Positions 6,331-14,407 of a stretch of DNA of 28,586 nucleotides are shown one piece after another (the stretch's first letter is position 1; every line of letters begins with the position of its first letter). The stretch comes from an uncultured Lachnospiraceae bacterium. GTDB taxonomy: Bacteria > Bacillota > Clostridia > Lachnospirales > Lachnospiraceae. Location of the stretch: assembly GCA_900553355.1 (NCBI GenBank), contig USDK01000037.1, forward strand, positions 1 to 28,586, written 5' to 3'. The notes beneath the pieces are model-generated. The model had not been told where the DNA came from, ran no database searches, and worked only from the letters and a program-made list of their open reading frames with translations. Both the position numbers and the translations under genes were made by a program.

Positions 6331-6699
6331 TTACTTCAGCCCTTTTGTCATAGGAATGAGACAAAGAAGCGCTATGATGCCTACGATCCCGATCACAATC
6401 CCTGTAATCATATGACTCCACACCATGGTCATACACATGCCCACACCCAAAAGCAGGGCGCCCAGGATTCCAAACAGCACGGTCCCGATGGTTTTCCCTG
6501 ATACATAGATGGGGTCTTTGTTTTCCATCTTCCTCCATACAAGTACCATGATGAGAAGCACGACTGCTCCGGCCACTCCCATGATCACTCCCGGGCGGAA
6601 TGCATTCCACTCCGGTATCAGCGCCATGCACATGCCAAGTGCAAAAAGGATCCCTCCGACAGTTCCCAGGATCATTGCTGTAAATGTACTTTTCTTCAT
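6331..6699 (-). CDS. Small membrane protein, four predicted helices
   Basis: 122 residues. Four hydrophobic segments (about 8-28, 36-55, 70-90, 95-115) are arranged as two similar pairs: TVGGILFALGMCMALIPEW resembles ILGALLLGVGMCMTMVW. This suggests an internal duplication of a two-helix unit. Its ATG overlaps the stop of the upstream 78-residue gene (ATGA), so the two are translationally coupled. I recognise no named family beyond a conserved small membrane protein. The strong terminator at 6278-6310 ends the unit. Confidence 0.75.
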   Translation of the reverse strand: MKKSTFTAMILGTVGGILFALGMCMALIPEWNAFRPGVIMGVAGAVVLLIMVLVWRKMENKDPIYVSGKTIGTVLFGILGALLLGVGMCMTMVWSHMITGIVIGIVGIIALLCLIPMTKGLK

Positions 6700-6932
6700 G
6701 ATCTTCTTCCTCCTCTTTTCTCTTCTCTCATTTCTTCTCTTTCCTTCTGCTCTTCTGCAAGTCTCTTTTTGGCATCCTCCACGGACTCTCCATCCTTTGT
6801 CAGAAACTGATCCACGAAAGAATCCGACATCCTTGTGAAACCACTTACCGCACCGCTTTCGATCTTCTTATAGCCTCCGACTACCCTTTCGGCAATCTTT
6901 TCATTTACTTTTACTAATTTTGATTTCGCCAT
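6696..6932 (-). CDS. Small charged protein, 78 residues
   Basis: The N-terminal half is amphipathic (KVNEKIAERVVGGYKKIESG, then AVSGFTRMSDSFVDQFL). The C-terminal third is highly charged (EDAKKRLAEEQKEREEMREE), ending in basic residues. No membrane span or known domain is seen. AAAGGAG precedes the ATG. It is coupled to the membrane protein downstream by a 4-bp overlap. The pairing suggests a cytoplasmic partner of that protein; the function is unknown. Confidence 0.7.
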   Translation of the reverse strand: MAKSKLVKVNEKIAERVVGGYKKIESGAVSGFTRMSDSFVDQFLTKDGESVEDAKKRLAEEQKEREEMREEKRGGRRS

Positions 6933-6981
6933 TCTTCTCTCCTTTCCGGTTTTCTTTCACTTGACGATATAAAAGATAACA

Positions 6982-7013
6982 CCGGAATATTGAAGAAACG
7001 TTTCCGGAATATT
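6982..7013. promoter_or_regulatory. Direct repeat with embedded palindrome upstream of 78-residue gene
   Basis: CCGGAATATT occurs at 6982-6991 and 7004-7013 (22-bp period). GAAACGTTTC, a perfect palindrome, lies at 6995-7004. It is placed 50-80 bp upstream of the 78-residue gene, consistent with a regulator site; the factor is unknown. Confidence 0.4.
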
Positions 7014-7031
7014 TGCAAAATATTAAAAAAT

Positions 7032-7075
7032 CAATTGGGGACGGGGGATTTCTGAAAATCCCCCGTCCCCAATTG
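7032..7075 (-). terminator. Very strong 20-bp hairpin terminator
   Basis: A perfect 20-bp stem beginning CAATTGGGGACGGGGG closes on a 4-nt loop. On the minus strand it is followed by ATTTTTTAATATTTT. It terminates the hydrolase gene at 7102-8076. The stem is much longer than a terminator needs, and similar palindromes are, from memory, dispersed in Lachnospiraceae genomes, so it may also be a repeat element. Confidence 0.75.
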
Positions 7076-7101
7076 GCAGGCCGTTATTCAAATCTTGCTT
7101 C

Positions 7102-8076
7102 TTATCTCAGGTATTCTTTAAAGAACTCCGTGATCTTATCGAAGGGTATAATATCTTTCCTGTCATAAAGATCTGTATGAACCGCCCCTGGAATAATCAT
7201 CAGCTCTTTATTGTCTCCTGTCAGTTTTTCGTATGCATCCCGGCTGAAGTAGCAGGAATGAGCCTTATCTCCGTGGACAAGAAGCACGGCGCTCCTGATT
7301 TCCTGGCTGTACTGCAGGATCGGCATGTTCAGGAAAGACAGGGACGAAGTCACATTCCAGCCGTCATTAGAATTCAAAGATCTTTCGTGATATCCACGGT
7401 CCGTCTTGTAATAATCATAGTAATCCTTTACAAAGAAAGGTGCGTCCTCCGGCAGCGGATCCACAACGCCACCAGCTCTTGCGTAATCCCCGTTTCTATA
7501 GTCTTTCGTTCTCTGTGCATTCAGCGCTTTTCGCTTCTCATAGCGAGCCTCCTCGCTGTCCTCCTCATCGAAATACCCCTTCGCATTGACCCGGGTCATA
7601 TCGTACATTGTAGAAGACACCGTTGCCTTGATCCTTGTATCGATAGCGGCTGCATTCAATGCCATGCCTCCCCAGCCGCAGATTCCGATAATCCCGATCC
7701 TCTCCGGATCTACATTGTCCTGAACGGACAGAAAATCCACTGCTGCCTGAAAATCTTCTGTATTGATATCCGGTGATGCCACATATCTGGGAGTGCCTCC
7801 GCTCTCTCCGGTAAAAGACGGATCAAAGGCAATCGTAAGAAATCCTCTTTCCGCCATCTCCTGCGCATACAGTCCGGATGCCTGTTCCTTCACTGCTCCA
7901 AACGGGCCGCACACGGCAATGGCTGCCAGCTTTCCTTCTGCATTCTTTGGTGTATACATATCTGCCGCAAGAGTAATTCCGTATCTGTTATGGAACGTCA
8001 CCTTACTATGATCCACCTTCTCACTTTGTGGAAATGTCTTATCCCATTTTTCTGTCAGCTTTAATACTTCTTCCAT
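7102..8076 (-). CDS. Alpha/beta hydrolase with cysteine nucleophile
   Basis: 324 residues. The nucleophile elbow reads GICGWGG, with Cys where esterases have Ser, as in dienelactone hydrolases. The candidate acid is Asp in LLVHGDKAHS and the candidate base is His in PGAVHTDLYD. The N-terminal CGPFGAVKEQASGLYAQEMA and FDPSFTGESGG fit the YcjY/dienelactone-hydrolase-like group. The ATG at 8076 is chosen because AAAAGGAG precedes it; the open frame extends upstream without a ribosome site and across the promoter. It is divergent from a MerR regulator and has a 19-bp-spacer promoter, so it is the likely target of that regulator. The substrate is unknown. Confidence 0.85.
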   Translation of the reverse strand: MEEVLKLTEKWDKTFPQSEKVDHSKVTFHNRYGITLAADMYTPKNAEGKLAAIAVCGPFGAVKEQASGLYAQEMAERGFLTIAFDPSFTGESGGTPRYVASPDINTEDFQAAVDFLSVQDNVDPERIGIIGICGWGGMALNAAAIDTRIKATVSSTMYDMTRVNAKGYFDEEDSEEARYEKRKALNAQRTKDYRNGDYARAGGVVDPLPEDAPFFVKDYYDYYKTDRGYHERSLNSNDGWNVTSSLSFLNMPILQYSQEIRSAVLLVHGDKAHSCYFSRDAYEKLTGDNKELMIIPGAVHTDLYDRKDIIPFDKITEFFKEYLR

Positions 8077-8167
8077 ATTGTAATTTCTCCTTTTCCCTGT
8101 TTTTACATCTGTGTTTTTCTGTAATATGCAATTGCATTTGACAGAGCTTTCTATCTCTGATAAACTC

Positions 8168-8198
8168 ATCATATAACCTAAACCTAACTTTAGGTCAA
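8168..8198 (-). promoter_or_regulatory. MerR-type promoter and operator
   Basis: Minus strand TTGACC (8193-8198), a 19-bp spacer, then TATGAT (8168-8173). A palindrome ACCTAAA-N6-TTTAGGT (8176-8195) fills the spacer. The overlong spacer and central palindrome are the hallmark of MerR activation by DNA distortion. Confidence 0.8.
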
Positions 8199-8230
8199 GA
8201 TTAAATTTTAATTTTTAAGGAGGCATTCGT

Positions 8231-8671
8231 ATGTATTATACCATCGGACAGGTATCCAGAATGTTCGACCTGCCCATATCCACGCTCCGCTATTATGATA
8301 AAGAGGGACTCTTCCCGGATATGCAGCGTTCTTCCGGTATTCGGAAGTTCAGCGAAAAAGAGCTGGAGGCACTGCGGGTGATCGAATGTCTGAAAAAGTC
8401 AGGTATGGAGATCCGTGACATCAAACAGTTTATGAAATGGTGTACAGAAGGAAGCAGCACTTATCCCGAACGCTTGGAGCTGTTTGTCCGCCAGAAGGCT
8501 GCCGTGGAAGCAGAGATAAAAAGACTGAACCGCGTACTGGATATGATCAGTTATAAATGCTGGTATTACGAGGAAGCCATAAAGGACGGCAATGAAGCTC
8601 GAGTGGGCAGCATGAATCCTGAAGAAATGCCTCCAGACATCCGCCGGGCTTATGAAAACGCCCGTTCCTAA
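8231..8671 (+). CDS. MerR-family transcriptional regulator
   Basis: 146 residues. The MerR winged helix is at the N-terminus (YTIGQVSRMFDLPISTLRYY, then DKEGLFPDM). A long dimerisation helix runs from about 80 to 105, and there is a short effector region (CWYYEEAIKDG). There is no metal-binding Cys pair, so an organic or electrophile effector is more likely than a metal. AAGGAGG precedes the ATG. It is divergent from the Cys-nucleophile hydrolase with the operator between them, and it ends 26 bp from the convergent membrane-protein gene. Confidence 0.9.
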   Translation: MYYTIGQVSRMFDLPISTLRYYDKEGLFPDMQRSSGIRKFSEKELEALRVIECLKKSGMEIRDIKQFMKWCTEGSSTYPERLELFVRQKAAVEAEIKRLNRVLDMISYKCWYYEEAIKDGNEARVGSMNPEEMPPDIRRAYENARS

Positions 8672-8697
8672 ACTTGATCTTTCGAAATGGTCTGATC

Positions 8698-9588
8698 TTA
8701 CTGTTTTCTGCCTCTCCAGGACGCCATCAGATAAACGATACCCGTCACCAGGGTGATCAGACTGACCACCGTTCCGGTAATGCCGTTCATCATGGAAACA
8801 AAGGTCTCCTCTCTGACGGAGAAGGACGCGAACATAGCTGTCTGAAGGGACAGGATGGACACGGCGGCATCGGCCAGACCGATGCTGCGGATGATGATCC
8901 AGGACTGTTCCTTTTTTCTGCCCGCCAAAATGGTGTTCCAGATAGCCAGGCCAATTTTTGTAAATGCATAGACCGCCGCCACATAGATAGTATAACCCGG
9001 ATAGGATTTTCCTCCCTCCAGGTCGATCAGTAGAATGACCGCTCCACCCAGCACAAAGGACATTATGATAAACATAATACCGTAGTATTTCCGTATCTTT
9101 CTCTCCGAGGTCTTCTTTATCATGCACTTCTTCCAGACCAGCCCAGTTTCCTCCAGATGCTGGGCGATCCAGCAGGCTCTCATGATCCCCAGGATCAGAT
9201 AATAAGCACACAGGGTTCCAAGCCAGGCGGAGTCGGCCACCGCCGCCACTACCCCGTTGTACAGGGCAATGGCCACATTGACCAGTATCCCCATCATGAC
9301 TGCCAGACCCGTCCTGTACTTTTTGTCCTCTATATAACGGTTGGCAGGCCGTACCTTTCTGGCAAGTTCTCGCAGGAACCGCCTCAGCCTCCGCAGATCC
9401 CGAAACAAATAGCAGCAGGAAGCGGCAAGGGTCACAGCTGCAATCCCATAAAAAACAGCAGCGGCCTCTTCCGGAAACATCCCCTCAAAGACCGCACACA
9501 CGATTGACAGAGCGGCAAAACCAGCGGTGGCCAGATACAAAAAGAACCTCCCCACCGGGTTCAAGGCCGGCAGATGCAGCTTTTTCAC
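8698..9588 (-). CDS. Polytopic membrane protein of unknown function
   Basis: 296 residues with about seven or eight hydrophobic segments. The second is followed by a strongly basic cytoplasmic loop (FRDLRRLRRFLRELARKVRP), and another basic loop lies near residues 150-165. No family is recognised. The start is GTG at 9588 with GGAGG six bases upstream; the nearby ATG is followed directly by TGA. Its upstream region carries an 11-bp-period direct repeat nearly identical to one upstream of the response regulator gene at 18923-19594, so it is a candidate target of that two-component system. Confidence 0.75.
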   Translation of the reverse strand: MKKLHLPALNPVGRFFLYLATAGFAALSIVCAVFEGMFPEEAAAVFYGIAAVTLAASCCYLFRDLRRLRRFLRELARKVRPANRYIEDKKYRTGLAVMMGILVNVAIALYNGVVAAVADSAWLGTLCAYYLILGIMRACWIAQHLEETGLVWKKCMIKKTSERKIRKYYGIMFIIMSFVLGGAVILLIDLEGGKSYPGYTIYVAAVYAFTKIGLAIWNTILAGRKKEQSWIIIRSIGLADAAVSILSLQTAMFASFSVREETFVSMMNGITGTVVSLITLVTGIVYLMASWRGRKQ

Positions 9589-9668
9589 ATTATCCCTCCT
9601 CAGACACCTCCTCAGACAAAACGACTCCTTGTATTCTTTCCGCTTTATCTTACCTTCTATCTATTTAA

Positions 9669-9697
9669 GAAATGTTTTTAAAATGTTTCTGAATTAT
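9669..9697 (-). promoter_or_regulatory. Candidate response-regulator site (copy 1)
   Basis: The plus strand reads GAAATGTTT-N6-TGTTTCTGAATTAT. AATGTTT occurs at 9671-9677 and 9682-9688, an 11-bp period typical of OmpR-family binding. It matches 19648-19676 at 25 of 29 positions and lies about 80-110 bp upstream of the membrane protein start. Confidence 0.55.
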
Positions 9698-9701
9698 GAA
9701 T

Positions 9702-10223
9702 TTATTCCAGGCTCTTCCCGAATTGATATAATTCCTCCAGCTTCTCAGGCGATTTATTCTGTCTGTCATAGGCCGTGAAAATCCCCATATCCTCCAGCTT
9801 CAGGTAATTCAGAAAGGAATTCTGATATTCATAAAAGCAGCCACAGTAAACGTGATCACTCCCGGAAGAGAGAATCAGAGCCGCCTTCTTCAGGTGCTTC
9901 GGCTTATCCAATGCGTAGATGCGGTTGATGGCGCACTGAAGCTGCCCGGTAAATCCGTGATAGTATACCGGGGACGCCAGCACGATCATTTCCGCCTCGT
10001 CCAGCAGCGGATAGATCTCCTGCATGTCATCCTGCTGGATACATTTCCCTTTTTCCTTGCTGTGGCAGTATTCGCAGGCAAGGCAGCCTGCGATCTTCTT
10101 TCTGCACACGTCGACAACTGTCACCTCATGGCCGCTTTCTCCGGCTCCCCTCGTAAACGCCTCCACCATGGCGGCCGTATTCCCCTGCGGTCTGGGGCTT
10201 CCGTTAAACACAATGATCTTCAT
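9702..10223 (-). CDS. NADPH-dependent FMN reductase / iron-sulfur flavoprotein
   Basis: 173 residues. The N-terminal FMN phosphate loop (FNGSPRPQGNTAAMV) is followed by Cys47/50/53/61 (C-X2-C-X2-C-X7-C), the compact cluster motif of iron-sulfur flavoproteins, then ASPVYYHGFTGQLQ for the flavin ring. It probably acts as a cytoplasmic homodimer reducing quinones, peroxide or oxygen in the anaerobe. Its end is separated from the lipoprotein gene by 3 bp, so the two form an operon with the lipoprotein first. A close structural relative is at 21509-22042. Confidence 0.88.
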   Translation of the reverse strand: MKIIVFNGSPRPQGNTAAMVEAFTRGAGESGHEVTVVDVCRKKIAGCLACEYCHSKEKGKCIQQDDMQEIYPLLDEAEMIVLASPVYYHGFTGQLQCAINRIYALDKPKHLKKAALILSSGSDHVYCGCFYEYQNSFLNYLKLEDMGIFTAYDRQNKSPEKLEELYQFGKSLE

Positions 10224-10226
10224 CCT

Positions 10227-10733
10227 CTACTCCTCCATCGAAAAAGTCACGGTCACGTCACCGTCTCCCAGCGCGCTTTCCCATTCTGTCAGGTCGTCAA
10301 TCCTCCCCAGCCTTGTATAGCTCCAGGAATTGGAGCCGTAGAAGATCACGATCTGATTTCCCTGATACAGCACAATGTCCCCGGCCTGGGTCGTGGTCTG
10401 GCTGTTGCTTGTCGGGAGACTGGCTCCCAGACTTCCCACCTTCTCAAAGCCGGCATAGTCGCTCATCTGAATGGTGATCGGTTTTTCGTCCATCATCTGC
10501 ACCAGTGCATCTACCGCCTCATTATTCTCCAGCGTAGCAGTAAACTGGCTGCCGCCTGCCTCTACAGTCATTTTTCTTTCCATCGCTGTCTCCTCCTTGT
10601 TATTTTGCTCCGCAGACTCCTGTTCTGCAGGCTGTGATTTTGTATTTTCTGTCTGACCGGCGCCCTCGCAGCCGGACAATACTGCTGCAAGGGCGCACAC
10701 GATCAGAAGCGCCACAGAGAAACTCTTTTTCAT
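10227..10733 (-). CDS. Lipoprotein with cyclophilin-like domain
   Basis: 168 residues. The signal sequence is followed by the lipobox LSGC, so Cys22 would be lipidated and the protein anchored outside the membrane. A low-complexity Gln/Glu/Asn linker (25-50) leads to a beta-rich domain (VEAGGSQFTATLENNEAVDA, then MSDYAGFEKVGSLG and GDIVLYQGNQIVIFYGSNSW). I recognise this as the cyclophilin-like fold family often adjacent to flavodoxins. It precedes the iron-sulfur flavoprotein gene by 3 bp, suggesting an extracellular sensor or carrier working with a redox enzyme; that role is inferred. Confidence 0.82.
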   Translation of the reverse strand: MKKSFSVALLIVCALAAVLSGCEGAGQTENTKSQPAEQESAEQNNKEETAMERKMTVEAGGSQFTATLENNEAVDALVQMMDEKPITIQMSDYAGFEKVGSLGASLPTSNSQTTTQAGDIVLYQGNQIVIFYGSNSWSYTRLGRIDDLTEWESALGDGDVTVTFSMEE

Positions 10734-10771
10734 TTACCAGAACCGCCTTTCTACCGCTGTGGCCTATTTTT

Positions 10772-11941
10772 TTACATACTTTCTTTCAGTATTTCTTTCA
10801 CTTCATCCCGGTCAAGAACCTTATATCCGCCTTCCATGATCAGAGTGCCGTCGGCGATTCCGTCAAGCATCTCTTCTGATGCACCCAATTCGGAAATATG
10901 CATGACAAGCCCCAGCTCTCTCATCCAGTCTTCCATAGCCTTCAGGCCTTCTTCCGCGATCTGCCTGTCATTTTTTCCTTCCGGATCCACATCCCATACA
11001 TTGACGGCAAAACGTTTGAACTTCGCCAGTCCATAAGGCATAATATGGCGGTAGTACGGCAGGGAAACCGCTGCCAGCGTCATGCCGTGGGTGGCATTGG
11101 TGTACGCGCCTACAGACTGACCGATCATATGAACCATCCAGTCCGTAGATTTTCCACGGGAAACCAGCGTGTTCAGCGCCCATGTGGCCGTCCACATAAT
11201 GTTGCTCCTTGCCTCATAATCCTGAGGATCTTTATTGGCGATCCTGCTGGAATGAAGAAGGGAGCGCATCAGTCCCTCGCTGATATAATCACTGGTGTTG
11301 TCATCCTCACCGGAAAAGTACTGCTCACAGATATGGTTGAATATATCATAAATTCCAGCTGTCATCTGATAATGAGACAGCGTCAGCGTATACTTCGGAT
11401 TTAGGATGGAAAACCTGGGCATGATCTTTTCATCCGCAAAAACATGGCCGATCTTCATCTTCGTCTCATGGTTTGTAATCACCGCTCCTGCATTCATCTC
11501 TGAACCGGTCCCTACCATCGTCAGAACACATCCTACCGGAATGGTCTCGCAGTCTGGTTCTTCAAAACGGATATAATACTTCTCCCACGGGTCTTCTTCG
11601 CAGTTTACAGACACGGAGACTGCCTTCGCATAATCGCATACAGACCCGCCGCCTACAGCAAAGAGAAGATCTGCATGATGATTTCTTGCGATTTCTACAC
11701 CTTCATATAACTTTTCGAGAGTGGGATTCGGCATCACTCCGGAAATCTCCGCCACATTTTTCCCATTATCTTTCAGAATCTGGCATACATCATCGTAGAT
11801 TCCGTTTTTCTTGATAGAACCGCCGCCATAGATCAGAACCACATGATCGCCGTATTTCGGCAGCTCTGCATTTAAATAGTTAAGTGAATCTTCTCCAAAA
11901 TAAAGTTTTGTCGGATTGCAATATTCAAAATTTCCAAGCAT
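10772..11941 (-). CDS. Iron-containing alcohol dehydrogenase (butanol dehydrogenase type)
   Basis: 389 residues, full length for the family. The NAD(P)-binding GGGSVCDYAKAV follows the N-terminal domain. Metal ligands by family pattern are Asp199 and His203 (YDIFNHICEQYF), His271 (STDWMVHMIG) and His285 (NATHGMTLA). It reduces aldehydes to alcohols with NAD(P)H in the cytoplasm; BdhA/YqhD relatives act on short aldehydes and on toxic ones such as methylglyoxal. GAAAGGAG precedes the ATG. It is 38 bp upstream of the lipoprotein gene and probably co-transcribed. Exact substrate unknown. Confidence 0.92.
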   Translation of the reverse strand: MLGNFEYCNPTKLYFGEDSLNYLNAELPKYGDHVVLIYGGGSIKKNGIYDDVCQILKDNGKNVAEISGVMPNPTLEKLYEGVEIARNHHADLLFAVGGGSVCDYAKAVSVSVNCEEDPWEKYYIRFEEPDCETIPVGCVLTMVGTGSEMNAGAVITNHETKMKIGHVFADEKIMPRFSILNPKYTLTLSHYQMTAGIYDIFNHICEQYFSGEDDNTSDYISEGLMRSLLHSSRIANKDPQDYEARSNIMWTATWALNTLVSRGKSTDWMVHMIGQSVGAYTNATHGMTLAAVSLPYYRHIMPYGLAKFKRFAVNVWDVDPEGKNDRQIAEEGLKAMEDWMRELGLVMHISELGASEEMLDGIADGTLIMEGGYKVLDRDEVKEILKESM

Positions 11942-11968
11942 TTTTTGTCTCCTTTCAAATCAATTCAA

Positions 11969-12067
11969 TCAAGATCGTGTCTTATACTCTTCCTGATCGG
12001 CTGTAAAGCCTCCGCGGTAATAGAGCAGACTTCCGGCCTTTATCAGCGTGATCCTGTACCTTTCCAT
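11969..12067 (-). CDS. Small overlapping ORF, 32 residues, possible start of a lost metallo-hydrolase
   Basis: The ATG at 12067 is preceded by AAAGGAGG and overlaps the MFS C-terminus in another frame. The product begins MERYRITLIKAGSLLYYRGG and ends EEYKTRS. This looks like the N-terminal strand pair of a lactonase-type metallo-beta-lactamase protein, but the rest is missing. It is either a 5' remnant after deletion or a small gene in its own right. The family guess is weak. Confidence 0.35.
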   Translation of the reverse strand: MERYRITLIKAGSLLYYRGGFTADQEEYKTRS

Positions 12068-13217
12068 ATTCTTCGCCTCCTTTCTCCACGCGCACTCTCA
12101 TAATGATCAGCACAAAGGCACAGGCGATGAAGAGGATGCCTCCCAGGATGATATATGGTGTCCCCATTCTGGAAAGGAAGAAACCGCACACGGAGGTTCC
12201 CACTGTCGTTCCAAGGTTTGTGGATGCAAGGAAAAGTCCGTTTGCAAAATCCGGCGCCTTCGGCGCTGCCGTCGCAAGCCAGTACTGGTTGATATTAGCC
12301 GCTGCCCCGGCAAGCACGCCCCACACAAAGGTCAGGACTGCCATCGGAACAGTAAAGGATCCGAGAAAGAACAGCACCGCATACACTGCCGCCAGGAGGA
12401 AGGGGAAGGTAACGACAAAGCCCAGCGGGCGGCTGCTCAGCATCCTGCCTGCAATCAGGTTTCCTATGATATTAGACAGACCGTATACAAGAAGAAGGAT
12501 ACTGATCAGTCCTGCGGACAATTGGGTTACTGTCTCCATATATTCAGAAAGATAGCTGTATACGCCGAACACAGAGCCATTTAAAAACATCACTCCAAAA
12601 ATAGACACCCACGTTCTGCCCTCTCTGAGCACGCTCAGCTGAGACCCATAGGACAGCCTTTCCTTTACCGGGAGATCCGGCACTACAAGGATGGTGGCGA
12701 TCAGGGCCACTGCATTGACCGCTGCGAAAAACAGCATACCGACTCTCAGAGAAGTCATGTTTGAGATATAGCTTACCACAGGCACTCCCAGGACCATGCC
12801 TGCTGACACGCCTATCATGACCCTGGACACGGCCTTCGGCGCGTCTTTTTCCGGCACTGACGAGCCGGCCACTGACATGGCAAGTGATACGTACACTGGC
12901 TGAAAGAACGCCGGTACCACACGGGTGACAAGCACCACCGGAAAGGCCGATGCAAAAGCTGAGATCACATTACATACCGTAAACACGCTCAGGACAAGAA
13001 TCATGACCTTTTTCCGGTTGACCCCCGAGAAGAAAAGAGGCATCGTGGGTCCTGATATGGCCACCACCAGCGCAAACATGCTGACAAGCAGACCTGCCGT
13101 CGCCACTGTCACTCCATAATTCTGGGAGATCAGAGGAAGGATGCCTACCACACCCATCTCCGTATTGATAATGCTGAAAACTCCAACTGTTAAAATTAAG
13201 ATCAAGCTTTTTTTCAT
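11982..13217 (-). CDS. MFS drug/sugar efflux transporter (DHA1 type)
   Basis: 411 residues with 12 predicted helices. The early INTEMGVVGILPLISQNYGV and LLVSMFALVVAISGP are typical of the AraJ/YdhP-like DHA1 group, with motif A-like GVNRKKVMI after helix 2. It is an inner-membrane proton-coupled exporter; the substrate is unknown. The last ~35 residues are basic and hydrophilic, and overlap another start codon with a ribosome site, so the C-terminus may have been altered by the loss of the next gene. It is divergent from a LysR regulator. Its promoter carries the ATATAAGTATTTG motif. Confidence 0.9.
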   Translation of the reverse strand: MKKSLILILTVGVFSIINTEMGVVGILPLISQNYGVTVATAGLLVSMFALVVAISGPTMPLFFSGVNRKKVMILVLSVFTVCNVISAFASAFPVVLVTRVVPAFFQPVYVSLAMSVAGSSVPEKDAPKAVSRVMIGVSAGMVLGVPVVSYISNMTSLRVGMLFFAAVNAVALIATILVVPDLPVKERLSYGSQLSVLREGRTWVSIFGVMFLNGSVFGVYSYLSEYMETVTQLSAGLISILLLVYGLSNIIGNLIAGRMLSSRPLGFVVTFPFLLAAVYAVLFFLGSFTVPMAVLTFVWGVLAGAAANINQYWLATAAPKAPDFANGLFLASTNLGTTVGTSVCGFFLSRMGTPYIILGGILFIACAFVLIIMRVRVEKGGEEYGKVQDHADKGRKSALLPRRLYSRSGRV

Positions 13218-13248
13218 TTCAACAAAACCTCCTGCATATTTTCTACAT

Positions 13249-13273
13249 GTTTAATTTAGCAGGTTTAATTTAG
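13249..13273. repeat. Direct repeat GTTTAATTTAG
   Basis: Two exact copies at 13249-13259 and 13263-13273 (14-bp period) span the -10 region of the MFS promoter, suggesting an additional regulator contact. Confidence 0.45.
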
Positions 13274-13291
13274 AATAACAAATACTTATAT
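13253..13291 (-). promoter_or_regulatory. MFS promoter with ATATAAGTATTTG box
   Basis: Minus strand ATATAAGTATTTG (13279-13291), -35 TTTGTT (13277-13282), 18 bp, then TAAATT (13253-13258). The same box and spacing recur at 14706-14718 and, with one mismatch, at 26529-26541; a shorter match is at 23177-23186. It lies between the MFS and LysR genes, so LysR is the natural candidate binder. Confidence 0.6.
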
Positions 13292-13337
13292 ATGATACAT
13301 TTCCATAGCTAAAAATTATTCTTTTCCCGGTTTAGCA

Positions 13338-13366
13338 TTGTGATTTTGGCAGAAAGTCTATATAAT
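13338..13366 (+). promoter_or_regulatory. LysR gene promoter
   Basis: TTGTGA (13338-13343), 17 bp, TATAAT (13361-13366), 60 bp before the LysR start. Confidence 0.65.
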
Positions 13367-13425
13367 AATATTGTTAGAAAAATCAGATCTGCATACAGAA
13401 GCCAGATGACAGAAAGGAAAACATT

Positions 13426-14337
13426 ATGGAACTGCGTGTCCTCAACTATTTTCTTGCGATCGCAAGGGAGCAGAGCATTGTGCATGCCGCCGAGACTCTC
13501 CACCTCTCCCAGCCTACACTCTCCACACAGATCAAAGGGCTGGAGGAGGAGCTTGGCAAGCAGCTTCTCATCCGGGGGACAAAGGGCTCCCGGAAGGTCA
13601 CGCTCACAGAAGAGGGAATGATCCTCAGGAAGCGGGCGGAAGAAATACTGGACCTTGTCAGAAGAACAGAAAATGAGATCACCATGAGCGATAACATTAT
13701 CATAGGGGATGTCTATATCGGCACAGGGGAGACAGACGGCATCCGGGTAATTGCCAGGGCAGCTCAGGCACTGCAAAGCCAGCATCCCGGCATCCACTAC
13801 CACATCTCCAGTGGAAATGCCGCCTATGTCTTTGAGTACCTGGACAAGGGACTCATCGATTTCGGCATTGTGTTCGGCGATGTGGATCTGACAAAATACA
13901 ATGCGCTGGAGACCTCTTATTCGGAAACGTGGGGCGTTTTGATGCGCAGAGACTCCTCTCTTGCGGACAGAGAGACGATCTCGCCGGACGACCTCAAGGA
14001 CAAGCCTCTCATCCTCTCCCAGCAGGAATCCCAGGGCGGCAGCCTGACGCAGTGGATCGGCAGCGAACCTTCTGACCTGAATATCATAGCCACCTACAAC
14101 CTGCTCTACAACGCCTCTCTCCTTGTGGACGAAGGGCTGGGTTATGCCATAGGCTATGACAAGATCATCAATACAAGCGGAGACAGCCGGCTCTGTTTCC
14201 GCCCGCTGAAGCCAAAACTGGAAAACAAGATGAGTATTATCTGGAAAAAGTATCAGCTGTTTTCAAAGCCTGCCGAAAAATTTCTCGAAGTGCTGCGGGA
14301 CCTATTGACACCGCAGGACTCCCCGGATGAAGCCTGA
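13426..14337 (+). CDS. LysR-family transcriptional regulator
   Basis: 303 residues, standard length. The N-terminal helix-turn-helix (ELRVLNYFLAIAREQSIVHA, then AETLHLSQPTLSTQIKGLEE) is canonical. A two-lobed effector domain follows (GDVYIGTGETDGIRVIARAA; GLIDFGIVFGDVD). AGAAAGGA precedes the ATG. It is divergent from the MFS exporter, the usual arrangement when a LysR protein controls its neighbour, and a box shared with other redox genes lies in the intergenic region. The effector is unknown. Confidence 0.92.
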   Translation: MELRVLNYFLAIAREQSIVHAAETLHLSQPTLSTQIKGLEEELGKQLLIRGTKGSRKVTLTEEGMILRKRAEEILDLVRRTENEITMSDNIIIGDVYIGTGETDGIRVIARAAQALQSQHPGIHYHISSGNAAYVFEYLDKGLIDFGIVFGDVDLTKYNALETSYSETWGVLMRRDSSLADRETISPDDLKDKPLILSQQESQGGSLTQWIGSEPSDLNIIATYNLLYNASLLVDEGLGYAIGYDKIINTSGDSRLCFRPLKPKLENKMSIIWKKYQLFSKPAEKFLEVLRDLLTPQDSPDEA

Positions 14338-14349
14338 CCGCTGATCGCA

Positions 14350-14397
14350 AAAAAATGCAGACAGACTGTGAAAATCCAGTCTCTGTCTGCATTTTTT
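14350..14397. terminator. Bidirectional terminator
   Basis: AAAAAATGCAGACAG (14350-14364) pairs with CTGTCTGCATTTTTT (14383-14397), with a further ACTG/CAGT stem inside. The A- and T-runs allow termination of both the LysR gene and the convergent 76-residue gene. Confidence 0.85.
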
Positions 14398-14407
14398 AAT
14401 ATCCTCT

